Positions 14,299 through 20,827 of a stretch of DNA of 20,827 nt are shown piece by piece; position 1 is the first letter of the stretch; every line of letters starts with the position of its first letter. The DNA comes from Gammaproteobacteria bacterium UBA2965 (lineage in GTDB: Bacteria; Pseudomonadota; Gammaproteobacteria; Pseudomonadales; Azotimanducaceae). Under the pieces are notes generated by a model. That model saw only the letters and a list, made by a program, of their open reading frames with translations, was not told the DNA's origin and did no database searches. The DNA lies in the NCBI GenBank assembly GCA_002348385.1, contig DEBD01000013.1, positions 80,761 to 101,587 on the forward strand, given 5' to 3'. Position numbers and translations under genes: made by a program.

Positions 14299-16482
14299 CT
14301 AGAGGTTTCCATAACGAACGCGAAGACGATGGCGTACGACTTCGGCGGCGGTGTTGAATACGAAGGTGATGACGAACAGAACCAACGCAGCCAGAAACAG
14401 AATGCGGTAGTGAGTGCTGTTCACCTCGGATTCGGGCAGCTCGACGGCAATGTTGGCGGCAAAGGTGCGCATGCCCTGGAATATGTTGAGATCCATCACC
14501 GGCGTGTTGCCGGTAGCCATCAGCACGATCATGGTTTCACCCACCGCGCGGCCCAGGCCCAGCATGACCGCGGAAAAGATGCCGGGGCTGGCCGTGAGAA
14601 TGACCACGCGGGCCAGGGTCTGCCACGGCGTGGCACCGAGTGCCAGCGACCCGTTTACGAGGTGGGTGGGCACCCCGTAGATAGCGTCTTCGGCCACCGC
14701 GAAAATGTGGGGAATGACGGCCAATCCCATTGCCAAGCCAACCACCAGGGCGTTGCGCTGGTCGTAGCCGAGACCGAGGACGTCGAGGAACCAGGCCCGT
14801 GCGTTGCCGCCGAAGAGCGAGGTCTCCACGAGCGGACCCAGCCAGAATGAGGCGCCAACCGCCAGGGCGATCACCGGCATGATCAAAAGCCCGTACCAAC
14901 CCTCCAGGCGTTGCGTGAGACGGCTGGGCAGGCGAATCCAGACGACGGCCGTCAGGAGCACGGCAGCCGGCAGGATCACGAACATGCTCAATACGGCGGC
15001 GAGGTTCGCCTCGATCAGTGGGGCTAACCACAGCCCGGCAAGAAAGCCGAGGATCACGGTGGGCAGTGCGGCCATGATCTCGATACCCGGCTTGACCACC
15101 CGGCGCATGGAAGGCGCCATGAAGTAGGCCGTGTATATGGCGCCCATGATCGCAATGGGGACCGCGAACACCATGGCGTAGAAAGCAGCTTTGAGCGTGC
15201 CGAACAGCAGCGGCATGAGCGAAAACTTGGCTTCGAAATCATTATCGGCTGACGAGGACTGCCAACTGAACACCGGCTCAGGGTACCCCTCGTACCAGAC
15301 CTTGGACCACAGCGCCGACCAGGAGATCTCTGGGTGCTCGTTGTGAAGTGCAAAAGCATTGATGGTGCCGCCGGCATTCGATGTCAGCAGCAGGTCCGAA
15401 CGGGGTGCGATGCTGCTGGTAACCAACCCGGCGCTGCCCAATTCTTTCTTCGCCAGCGTCTGCTGTGAGGTGGTGTACATGAGATACGCGGTGCCCTGGG
15501 CGTCCACGGCGGCGAAACCTTTTCGCCTGGGCTCTGGAACGATGCGCGTCGCCGGCGCATCCAGCGCAAAGTCGCGAATGTGCTCCATGGTGTAGCCAAA
15601 CTCGCCTCGGATCAGGAACCATTGAGCGATATTGTTACTGTCGTCACCTACCAGCAGAGAGTAACGACCCAGCAAAGGCTCCAGCGCCGTAACCGCACTG
15701 CCGTCAGGGACCAGCTTGCCCAGGTAAATCTGCTTGGGGGCCGTTTTGCGCCTGAGGTCGAAAATTTCCACCGTTCCGTCTTCGGCCAGCAGATAGACCC
15801 AAGTGGCCCTGGCGCCTAATAGCACCCGTTGGTAGCTTCTATCCAGAGAGATCTCTCCACGGCGGGGGAACTCCAACGGATATCCCGCTTCGGCATCCCG
15901 GTAATGGGTGACGGTGAGCGTGTTCTCTTCAAGGCTGACGATGGTCACTTCGAAGTCGTCATAGGCAACGTCGAAATCCCGAACCTCGCCGAGATCCACC
16001 CAGTCTTCAAACACTGCCTGTAGGCTGGGCTTCACCACACGGCGGTCGCCCTCAAAACTCACCGGATAGCTCGCCTCAAACAACGCGAGCTGATGGTCCC
16101 CGGTGAGCACCGCATAGGTTGCACCGCCGGGATAGGCACGCTTCACAGACCTTGCGGATTCGGCCAGGTTCAACTCCGAGAGCTTGTTCCCGTCCTGCAG
16201 GTCGAAGAACAGCGCGTCACCGGCCGCCGAGAATCTCAGGCCGATCTCACCGCTTTCGTTGGCTTCCAGCAGGAGCGCGCGTTCTCCGTCGATATCATAC
16301 GACTGCGCATGTTCAATGGAAGCGGGCGCCAGAATGGGAGCAACCACCCAGAGTAGGTAGAAGAAGATCAGTGCGATCGCACCGATGGCCGCTGCCCCGC
16401 CGAGGGAAACCGCGTGCCGGGTAACGGTGTTTACCAAGCGTCGGTGCTTCGGCAATGTGGATAGCTCAGCTAGTGCCGACAT
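14299..16482 (-). CDS. pstC: Phosphate ABC transporter permease PstC, long form with periplasmic beta-rich domain
   Basis: This is the second inner-membrane permease subunit. At 727 residues it is more than twice the length of E. coli PstC (319). TM1 is at about 28-52. A periplasmic segment of about 365 residues (55-419) has regularly spaced beta-strand stretches such as WVYLLAEDGTVEIFDLR and YSLLVGDDSNNIAQWFL, suggesting a WD40/beta-propeller-like fold. The permease core begins at FSLMPLLFGTLKAAF (420). It includes the EAA loop NGSLALGATPWQTLARVVIL and the conserved GRAVGETMIVLMATGN. GGGAG lies about eight bases before ATG 16482. Long PstC proteins are known in pseudomonads. The function of the insert is not known to me. 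Confidence 0.95.
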   Translation of the reverse strand: MSALAELSTLPKHRRLVNTVTRHAVSLGGAAAIGAIALIFFYLLWVVAPILAPASIEHAQSYDIDGERALLLEANESGEIGLRFSAAGDALFFDLQDGNKLSELNLAESARSVKRAYPGGATYAVLTGDHQLALFEASYPVSFEGDRRVVKPSLQAVFEDWVDLGEVRDFDVAYDDFEVTIVSLEENTLTVTHYRDAEAGYPLEFPRRGEISLDRSYQRVLLGARATWVYLLAEDGTVEIFDLRRKTAPKQIYLGKLVPDGSAVTALEPLLGRYSLLVGDDSNNIAQWFLIRGEFGYTMEHIRDFALDAPATRIVPEPRRKGFAAVDAQGTAYLMYTTSQQTLAKKELGSAGLVTSSIAPRSDLLLTSNAGGTINAFALHNEHPEISWSALWSKVWYEGYPEPVFSWQSSSADNDFEAKFSLMPLLFGTLKAAFYAMVFAVPIAIMGAIYTAYFMAPSMRRVVKPGIEIMAALPTVILGFLAGLWLAPLIEANLAAVLSMFVILPAAVLLTAVVWIRLPSRLTQRLEGWYGLLIMPVIALAVGASFWLGPLVETSLFGGNARAWFLDVLGLGYDQRNALVVGLAMGLAVIPHIFAVAEDAIYGVPTHLVNGSLALGATPWQTLARVVILTASPGIFSAVMLGLGRAVGETMIVLMATGNTPVMDLNIFQGMRTFAANIAVELPESEVNSTHYRILFLAALVLFVITFVFNTAAEVVRHRLRVRYGNL

Positions 16483-16518
16483 GTCTGCTCCCGTGGAGAT
16501 AGTTCCGGCAAAACCGTG

Positions 16519-17469
16519 CTATTGAATCTTTCTGAGTTCGCGGCTGGCCACGCGTGCGGAGACCGGGATGTAGCCGTCCTTGGCAACGATTTCCTGACCC
16601 TCGCGTGACAGCACCAGCTTGAAAAACTCCATCTCCAACGGAGACAGCGGCGTGCCCGGCTTCTTGTTAACGTAGACGTACAGGTATCGAGCCAACGGGT
16701 AGTCGCCGCTCAGCGCGTTCTCGTGCGTGGCCGCCACCGCTTCGCCGCCGGCTTCTTCGGAAAGGGCAACGGCTTTGACGCCGGAGGTGATGTAACCAAT
16801 TCCCGAATAACCGATGCCATTGAGCGAGGAAGCAACCGCTTGCACCACGGATGCCGACCCGGGCTGCTCGTTGACGCTGTTCTTGAAGTCGCCGGAGCAC
16901 AGTGCCACCTTCTTGAAGTAGCCGTAGGTGCCGGAGACCGAGTTGCGGCCGTACAGCTGAATCGGACGATCGGACCAGTTGTCGCCCAGTCCCAGACCCG
17001 ACCAGCGGGAAATGTCTTGTGCAGCCCCACATCGGCGGGTGACGGAGAATACGGCATCTACCTGGTCGATACTCATCGATTCCAGGGGATTATCCTTGTG
17101 TACGTATACCGCCAGCGCATCGATGGCGACGCGAATCCCCGTTGGCTTGTAACCGAAGCGGGCCTCGAAAGCCTCTACTTCCTTGTCTTTCATGAGCCGG
17201 CTCATTGGGCCGAAGTTTGACGTACCCTCGGTGAGCGCCGGGGGTGCTGTTGATGAACCCGCCGCCTGCACCTGAATGTTGACGTTGGGGTATTCACGTT
17301 TGAACCCCTCGGTCCACAATGTCATCAAATTCGCCAGCGTGTCTGAGCCGGTGCTCGATAGATTTCCCGATACGCCGCTTACCCGTTGATACTCGGGCAG
17401 CTCTTCGGCTGCATGGGCGCTCAACGCCAGCGTCATGGTTACGCAGAGCAAGGTACGAACGAATCTCAT
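16519..17469 (-). CDS. pstS: Periplasmic phosphate-binding protein PstS
   Basis: This is the substrate-binding protein of the phosphate importer. A Sec signal peptide is obvious: MRFVRTLLCVTMTLALSAHA, with cleavage likely after residue 20 or 21. The mature protein has the phosphate-ligand segments STGSDTL, AGSSTAPPAL and GRNSVSGTYGYF. It also has the pseudomonad-type endings GDYPLARYLYVYVNK and EGQEIVAKDGYIPV. The length of 316 matches this subgroup. ATG 17469 has AAGGAG five bases upstream. The start overlaps the phoR stop by 4 bp (ATGA). No Pho box was seen directly in front of it, so its transcription seems to depend on the promoter before phoB. Confidence 0.96.
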   Translation of the reverse strand: MRFVRTLLCVTMTLALSAHAAEELPEYQRVSGVSGNLSSTGSDTLANLMTLWTEGFKREYPNVNIQVQAAGSSTAPPALTEGTSNFGPMSRLMKDKEVEAFEARFGYKPTGIRVAIDALAVYVHKDNPLESMSIDQVDAVFSVTRRCGAAQDISRWSGLGLGDNWSDRPIQLYGRNSVSGTYGYFKKVALCSGDFKNSVNEQPGSASVVQAVASSLNGIGYSGIGYITSGVKAVALSEEAGGEAVAATHENALSGDYPLARYLYVYVNKKPGTPLSPLEMEFFKLVLSREGQEIVAKDGYIPVSARVASRELRKIQ

Positions 17470-18794
17470 GGTTTCTCCTTGGACCAGTGTTTGTGTGCTT
17501 CCCGCAAGGGTGCGGTGTCACCGTTTAGTTGCTGTGCTGGGATGTCGAAATAAAATCTGCTTCCGCGGGCGAGTTCGCTTTCCACCTCTAGAAATGAGTT
17601 GTGTCGTTTCAATACGTGTTTGACGATGGCCAGCCCGAGACCGGTGCCCCCACGCGTGCGCGCTTTGGCAAGATCAACTCGATAAAATCGCTCGGTCAGG
17701 CGCGATAGATGCTCGGGCGGAATACCGATACCCTGGTCACTTACGCTAAACCGCGCCCTATCACCGATGGCATTCCATGAAACCTCGATAACACCGCCAT
17801 CAGGGCTATAGCGCACCGCGTTGGAAACCAGATTGGAGCACGTGCTGTGTAGCTCACTTTCGATACCCAGAACGGCCGACTCGCAATCCAGATCCAGGCG
17901 AAATTCGTGTTTGCCCTGACTGAGCGCCTGTGCATCCACCACCACGGATTCAATCAGGCTGTTCATGTTCACGGCGATCAGCTCCGCCTCTGTGGGATTG
18001 GGGCTTGCTTCCAGCCGGGTGAGCAGCAGCAGATCGTCTACGAGCGCCTGCATGCGCTTGCTCGGTGAGGCCAGCTTCTGCACCAGGTCCCGCACGGGAT
18101 CCGGGTCTAGGTCCTCGTTGGTCAGCGTTTCGATATAGCCCACGATGACGGTGAGCGGTGTACGCAGCTCGTGGGACACATTGGCGATGAAGTCCTGCCT
18201 CATGCTCAGCAGGCGATTGAGTTGGGTAACGTCGCGAACCAGCACGAGTACGCGTTCGTCGGGAAAGCGTATTCGCCGGGCCTCGAGCCGGGTGGCTTCC
18301 TCGAAAGGGGAAGAGAACTCGATCAGCTCTTCGCCCAACTGACCGCGGAGCAGGGCGATGAAATCCGGCTGCCGAATCAATGCAGCAAGATTGGCGCCAC
18401 GGTCCGCCGTCGTCAGCTTGAGCAGCCGCTCAGCAGCCTGATTGTGCCGTTCGATGTTGCCGTTGCCATCTAATACCACGGCGGCGTCGGGGAGCGCTTC
18501 GGATAGTGTGCGCATGTCTTCCAACTGCCGTAGCGCGGCATGCGTGCGCCCTCGCGAGTTGGACAGCGACCGAAATAAGGTACTGGCAATGTCCTGCCAC
18601 GATTCTCGCTGTTGCTGGGGACGGGTGAGGGGGTGCTGAGACCAGCGTTCCAGCTCCTTGAATTCGCGCTGCTGGCCGAAAATGAAAAACAGTGCAGCCG
18701 CAAACAAGGTCCAGCCGGCAACGCCAAACGGAATGCCAAGAATGAATGCTGCTCCCAGCAGCAAGCCTAGCCTGCGCAGGTCGCCGTTCAGCAC
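17466..18794 (-). CDS. phoR: Phosphate regulon sensor histidine kinase PhoR
   Basis: This is an inner-membrane histidine kinase that phosphorylates PhoB when phosphate is scarce. Two closely spaced hydrophobic helices lie at about residues 8-40, with almost no periplasmic loop, as is typical of PhoR. A PAS domain follows at about 95-190. The H-box is FIANVSHELRTPLT with phospho-acceptor His208. The kinase domain has N-box SNLVSNAVRYS (Asn325), G1 SDQGIGIP, F-box RFYRVD and G2 GGTGLGLAIV. At 442 residues it matches the family. The start is GTG 18794, 12 bases after phoB. Its stop codon overlaps the pstS start (ATGA), which is unusual because phoBR and pst are often separate operons in gammaproteobacteria. 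Confidence 0.96.
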   Translation of the reverse strand: MLNGDLRRLGLLLGAAFILGIPFGVAGWTLFAAALFFIFGQQREFKELERWSQHPLTRPQQQRESWQDIASTLFRSLSNSRGRTHAALRQLEDMRTLSEALPDAAVVLDGNGNIERHNQAAERLLKLTTADRGANLAALIRQPDFIALLRGQLGEELIEFSSPFEEATRLEARRIRFPDERVLVLVRDVTQLNRLLSMRQDFIANVSHELRTPLTVIVGYIETLTNEDLDPDPVRDLVQKLASPSKRMQALVDDLLLLTRLEASPNPTEAELIAVNMNSLIESVVVDAQALSQGKHEFRLDLDCESAVLGIESELHSTCSNLVSNAVRYSPDGGVIEVSWNAIGDRARFSVSDQGIGIPPEHLSRLTERFYRVDLAKARTRGGTGLGLAIVKHVLKRHNSFLEVESELARGSRFYFDIPAQQLNGDTAPLREAHKHWSKEKP

Positions 18795-18806
18795 GTTGCA
18801 GATGTC

Positions 18807-19493
18807 CTATTCGGGAGCAAACCGATACCCCACACCGCGTACCGTCTCGATGAGATGAGAAAGATGAAATTCCTTGAGTACCTTGCGCAGACGCAGCACG
18901 TGTACGTCCACCGTGCGTTCCTCTACATAGACGCTCCGGCCCCACACGCGGTCCAACAGCTGCGACCGATTGAACGCACGCCCGGGGTTGGCTACGAAAA
19001 GCTCCAGCATGCGAAACTCAGTGGGCCCAACGCTCACCTGCTCGCCGCCAATCAGCACACGATGCCCGGACAGGTCGAGTTGGATGCCGTGGCTTTCGAC
19101 GATTCCGTCATCCGGGGCCCCACTGCGTCGCAGCAGGGCTTTGACACGGGCGGTGAGCTCGCGCGGCGAGAACGGCTTGGTCACGTAGTCGTCCACACCC
19201 GAATCGAAACTCTTCAGCTTGTCGGTTTCCTCACCGCGGGCAGTGAGCATGATGATCGGCAGTTGGGCCGTGTGCTCGTCGCGGCGCAGGCGGCGAGCCA
19301 GATCCACGCCGCTCATGCCGGGCAACATCCAGTCGAGCACCAGCAAGCTGGGTAGCTGGCCGTCCAGGCGGGCGAGGGCATCGTCGGCGGTGGCACACTC
19401 TACGACCTGGTAGCCGGCGCGCACGAGGGTGAAGCACACCAGCTCGCGAATCTCGGCTTCGTCTTCGACCAGTAGGATGGTGTTGGCCGCCAT
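18807..19493 (-). CDS. phoB: Phosphate regulon response regulator PhoB
   Basis: This is an OmpR/PhoB-family transcription factor. The receiver domain (residues 1-120) has the acidic pair Glu10-Asp11, phospho-acceptor Asp54 in VLDWMLPG, the LTAR threonine and Lys106 in VTKPFSPREL. The winged-helix DNA-binding domain (about 130-228) has GPTEFRMLELF, RSQLLDRVWG, VYVEERTVDVHVLRLRK and IETVRGVGYRF. I chose ATG 19493 (228 residues, like E. coli's 229), which gives the usual start MAANTILLVEDE. ATG 19520 would add nine residues, but it falls at the predicted transcription start and would leave no leader. No strong ribosome-binding site is seen; GGAG lies about 14 bases upstream. Confidence 0.97.
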   Translation of the reverse strand: MAANTILLVEDEAEIRELVCFTLVRAGYQVVECATADDALARLDGQLPSLLVLDWMLPGMSGVDLARRLRRDEHTAQLPIIMLTARGEETDKLKSFDSGVDDYVTKPFSPRELTARVKALLRRSGAPDDGIVESHGIQLDLSGHRVLIGGEQVSVGPTEFRMLELFVANPGRAFNRSQLLDRVWGRSVYVEERTVDVHVLRLRKVLKEFHLSHLIETVRGVGYRFAPE

Positions 19494-19527
19494 AGCTGTG
19501 CTGAGAGCTCCAGAGTGCATGCGGACA

Positions 19528-19561
19528 ATTACAGCGCAGAATTGTGACAGCTAGATGACAT
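19528..19561 (-). promoter_or_regulatory. Pho box and -10 element of the phoB operon promoter
   Basis: On the minus strand ATGTCATCTAGCTGTCAC (19561-19544) is a Pho box: two 7-base half-sites, ATGTCAT and CTGTCAC, spaced 11 bp start to start, matching CTGTCAT/CTGTCAC at 13 of 14 half-site positions. Ten bases further comes TGTAAT (19533-19528), five of six matches to TATAAT. The Pho box replaces the -35 element, as at known PhoB-activated promoters. Transcription should start near 19521. This indicates positive autoregulation of phoB and induction of the whole operon by phosphate limitation. Confidence 0.82.
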
Positions 19562-19569
19562 CGTAGAAA

Positions 19570-19586
19570 CGCCGCAATTTGCGGCG
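19570..19586. repeat. Inverted repeat beside the phoB promoter
   Basis: CGCCGCAA (19570-19577) and TTGCGGCG (19579-19586) are perfect 8-bp arms around a single T. The centre is too tight for a good RNA hairpin, so a dimeric repressor or nucleoid-protein site is the more natural reading. It lies nine bases upstream of the Pho box. Confidence 0.45.
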
Positions 19587-19611
19587 CCAGCCACTTATTG
19601 TGGATCGCTCC

Positions 19612-19648
19612 GCGTCATCGAATCGTCACAATGTAATCATTTTGTCAT
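19612..19648 (+). promoter_or_regulatory. Two degenerate Pho-box-like repeats facing the dienelactone hydrolase gene
   Basis: On the plus strand GCGTCAT (19612-19618) and TCGTCAC (19623-19629) are spaced 11 bp start to start, as are ATGTAAT (19631-19637) and TTGTCAT (19642-19648). Each half-site matches CTGTCAT or CTGTCAC at five or six of seven positions. They point away from phoB and towards the gene at 19797, but no clear -10 follows at the right distance. They may be extra PhoB sites in the shared 303-bp region. The rest of this gap (to 19796) shows no convincing promoter or gene. Confidence 0.4.
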
Positions 19649-19796
19649 AGTCGCGGGCGACGTGAAGCAGGGCATTGTGCGGTTGCGCCGGGGCGTGAAG
19701 TGATGATGAAACCGGCAGCCGGCCGCGCCCCCTAGGCCTGGTATCGCCAATGGGCTATGGTTCGTTCCGCTTTACGTAATCGGAAGGACAAAAATC

Positions 19797-20468
19797 ATGG
19801 GGGAAGCAGCACAGATCACGGCCGACGATGGCTTCACGCTGGGCGCCTACCAGGCCGCCCCGACGGGCGCACCCAAAGGTGCGGTAGTGGTCATCCAGGA
19901 AATTTTCGGCGTTAACTCGCATATCCGCGAGGTGGTGGATGGCTACGCCGAAGCAGGCTACTTTGCCATCGCGCCGCAGATCTTCGACCGGGTCGAGCGC
20001 AACATAGAGCTTGGCTACGAAGACGCCGATATGGGCGCAGGCATCGAGATCGCGTTCCAGAAGCTCGATCACGACGCGGCCCTCAAGGATTTGCAGGCTG
20101 CCATCGATGCGGCCAGCGTGCATGGCAAGGTCGGGGTTGTGGGCTACTGTTTCGGAGGCCTTTTGACCTGGCGCTCGGCCTGCGAGCTCAACGGTGTGGC
20201 TGCGGCATCTTCTTACTATGGGGGGGGGCTCGCGGCGGAGGCAGATCGTACGCCGCGCTGTCCGGTAATCATGCATTTCGGGGAGTTGGACGCTCACATT
20301 CCCATGTCGGATGTGGACAAGGTGAAAGCGGCGCAACCGGACATCCCGGTATACGTCTATCCGGCCGACCACGGGTTCAACTGCGACCATCGGGCCAGCT
20401 ACGATGAACACGCGTCTGCCCAGGCTCGAGAGCGCACGCTGGCGCTATTTGCAGAGAACTTGTCGTAG
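19797..20468 (+). CDS. Dienelactone hydrolase family protein
   Basis: This is a 223-residue cytoplasmic alpha/beta hydrolase. The dienelactone hydrolase triad is present: Cys118 in GYCFGG, Asp165 in GELDAHIP and His192 in ADHGFNCD. Glu35 in IQEIFGVN is the residue that activates the cysteine in the family. Length and motifs match carboxymethylenebutenolidase-like proteins. The wider family acts on many lactones and esters, and no chlorocatechol or ring-cleavage genes are nearby, so the substrate is unknown. ATG 19797 has GGAAGGA eight bases upstream. It is divergent from phoB across a 303-bp region with Pho-box-like repeats in its direction. No terminator is seen after the stop. Confidence 0.92.
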   Translation: MGEAAQITADDGFTLGAYQAAPTGAPKGAVVVIQEIFGVNSHIREVVDGYAEAGYFAIAPQIFDRVERNIELGYEDADMGAGIEIAFQKLDHDAALKDLQAAIDAASVHGKVGVVGYCFGGLLTWRSACELNGVAAASSYYGGGLAAEADRTPRCPVIMHFGELDAHIPMSDVDKVKAAQPDIPVYVYPADHGFNCDHRASYDEHASAQARERTLALFAENLS

Positions 20469-20479
20469 TCGAGAGTCGG

Positions 20480-20647
20480 TCAACGCTCCGGCGCGGCGTC
20501 AAGCTTGACTTCCATGGGGTGTTTGTTGATGCTTCGCCCGATGGAATAGGGGCGGGGCACGAATCGCGCGTGGTCGCATATACCCCGTATTTCAGTAGAT
20601 CTGTGCGGCACAGCGGTCGCCAGCAATACTGGGGCAACGGGCGTCAC
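20480..20647 (-). CDS. Candidate small ORF, unrecognised (55 residues)
   Basis: A minus-strand frame is open from just after a TAG near 20690 down to TGA at 20480-20482. From GTG 20647 it gives 55 residues. A short hydrophobic start (VAPVLLATAV) is followed by a basic, well-composed segment (DHARFVPRPYSIGRSINKHP) and the ending MEVKLDAAPER. The second half has GC-rich third codon positions like the neighbouring genes, which is why I list it. There is no clear ribosome-binding site; a TTG lies directly before the GTG. It is convergent with the dienelactone hydrolase gene, 11 bases apart. It may be a small gene, the remnant of a longer one, or chance. I recognise no family. Confidence 0.3.
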   Translation of the reverse strand: MTPVAPVLLATAVPHRSTEIRGICDHARFVPRPYSIGRSINKHPMEVKLDAAPER

Positions 20648-20827
20648 CAAACCTAAAACTGACTGTGGACTGGACCAGAGACGGGGCTATTTTTTGATAG
20701 ATATTTAGCAGCCGTGCGGTGCAACTGAATAAGGGGGGGTGGCACAGAACGTTTTCAACGTTAGCCACAACGCACAACAGGTTAGCCGAACGCGCGTCAC
20801 AGCGTCACAGGTCGTAAGTCACAGGTC
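20648..20827. other. Non-coding end of window with AT-rich island and short direct repeats
   Basis: No convincing gene is seen. There is an AT-rich stretch around 20688-20712 and a run of seven G at about 20732-20738. GTTAGCC occurs twice, at 20760-20766 and 20781-20787. GTCACAG occurs three times at the very end (20796, 20804 and 20818). The last two copies extend to GTCACAGGTC. The region may be the upstream part of a gene beyond the window. Confidence 0.5.

Noticed and set aside
17470..17560. Separate Pho box directly upstream of pstS
   Set aside because: A single GTGTCAC occurs, but no second half-site lies 11 bp away on either strand.
20760..20827. CRISPR array or insertion-sequence end at the right edge
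   Set aside because: The repeats are only 7-10 bases with irregular spacing, and no transposase or cas gene is visible.

Overview
The window looks like the chromosome of a GC-rich, probably free-living gammaproteobacterium whose genus I cannot name. Three things point there: the conserved holB-pilZ-tatD order at the left edge, a PilZ protein with the ending typical of the pseudomonad type IV pilus protein, and PstC/PstA permeases with the large periplasmic insertions seen in pseudomonad-like and marine gammaproteobacteria. No tRNA, rRNA, insertion sequence, phage gene or CRISPR array was found. Every gene except the truncated first one looks intact.

Layout, left to right. (1) Bases 1-1837, plus strand: the 3' part of holB (DNA polymerase III delta'), pilZ and a TatD-family nuclease. 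(2) 1893-5356, minus strand: a two-gene proline-peptide operon, pepQ (Xaa-Pro dipeptidase) followed by a DPP-IV-like S9 peptidase that starts inside the pepQ stop codon. (3) 5461-9453, plus strand: a molybdenum hydroxylase operon in the order FAD subunit, 2Fe-2S subunit, Mo subunit, followed by a small MoaD/ThiS-like protein ending in Gly-Gly. A perfect hairpin lies between the Mo subunit and the MoaD-like gene. (4) 9458-10099, minus strand: a HAD hydrolase. 10228-11013, plus strand: a short-chain dehydrogenase. (5) 10985-19493, minus strand: one long phosphate regulon operon, phoB-phoR-pstS-pstC-pstA-pstB-phoU, with a well-formed Pho box and -10 element in front of phoB. (6) 19797-20468, plus strand: a dienelactone hydrolase family protein. 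(7) 20469-20827: a mostly gene-poor end with one candidate 55-codon ORF on the minus strand and some short direct repeats.

How the genes work together. The phosphate block is self-contained: PhoR and PhoB sense and respond to phosphate limitation, PstSCAB imports phosphate, and PhoU links transporter state to PhoR. The Pho box implies that PhoB amplifies its own operon. The phoR stop and pstS start overlap by 4 bp, so signalling and transport are translationally coupled. The Mo-hydroxylase block encodes a three-subunit enzyme of the xanthine dehydrogenase/CO dehydrogenase superfamily. Its signature loop fits neither form I nor form II CO dehydrogenase, so the substrate is unknown. The adjoining MoaD-like protein suggests dedicated sulfur-carrier or cofactor support.

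The points most worth following are the MoaD-like gene and hairpin behind the Mo-hydroxylase, the fused phoBR-pst-phoU operon with large periplasmic domains in both permeases, and the Pho-box-like repeats that also face the dienelactone hydrolase. I found nothing that clearly constitutes an entirely new system.
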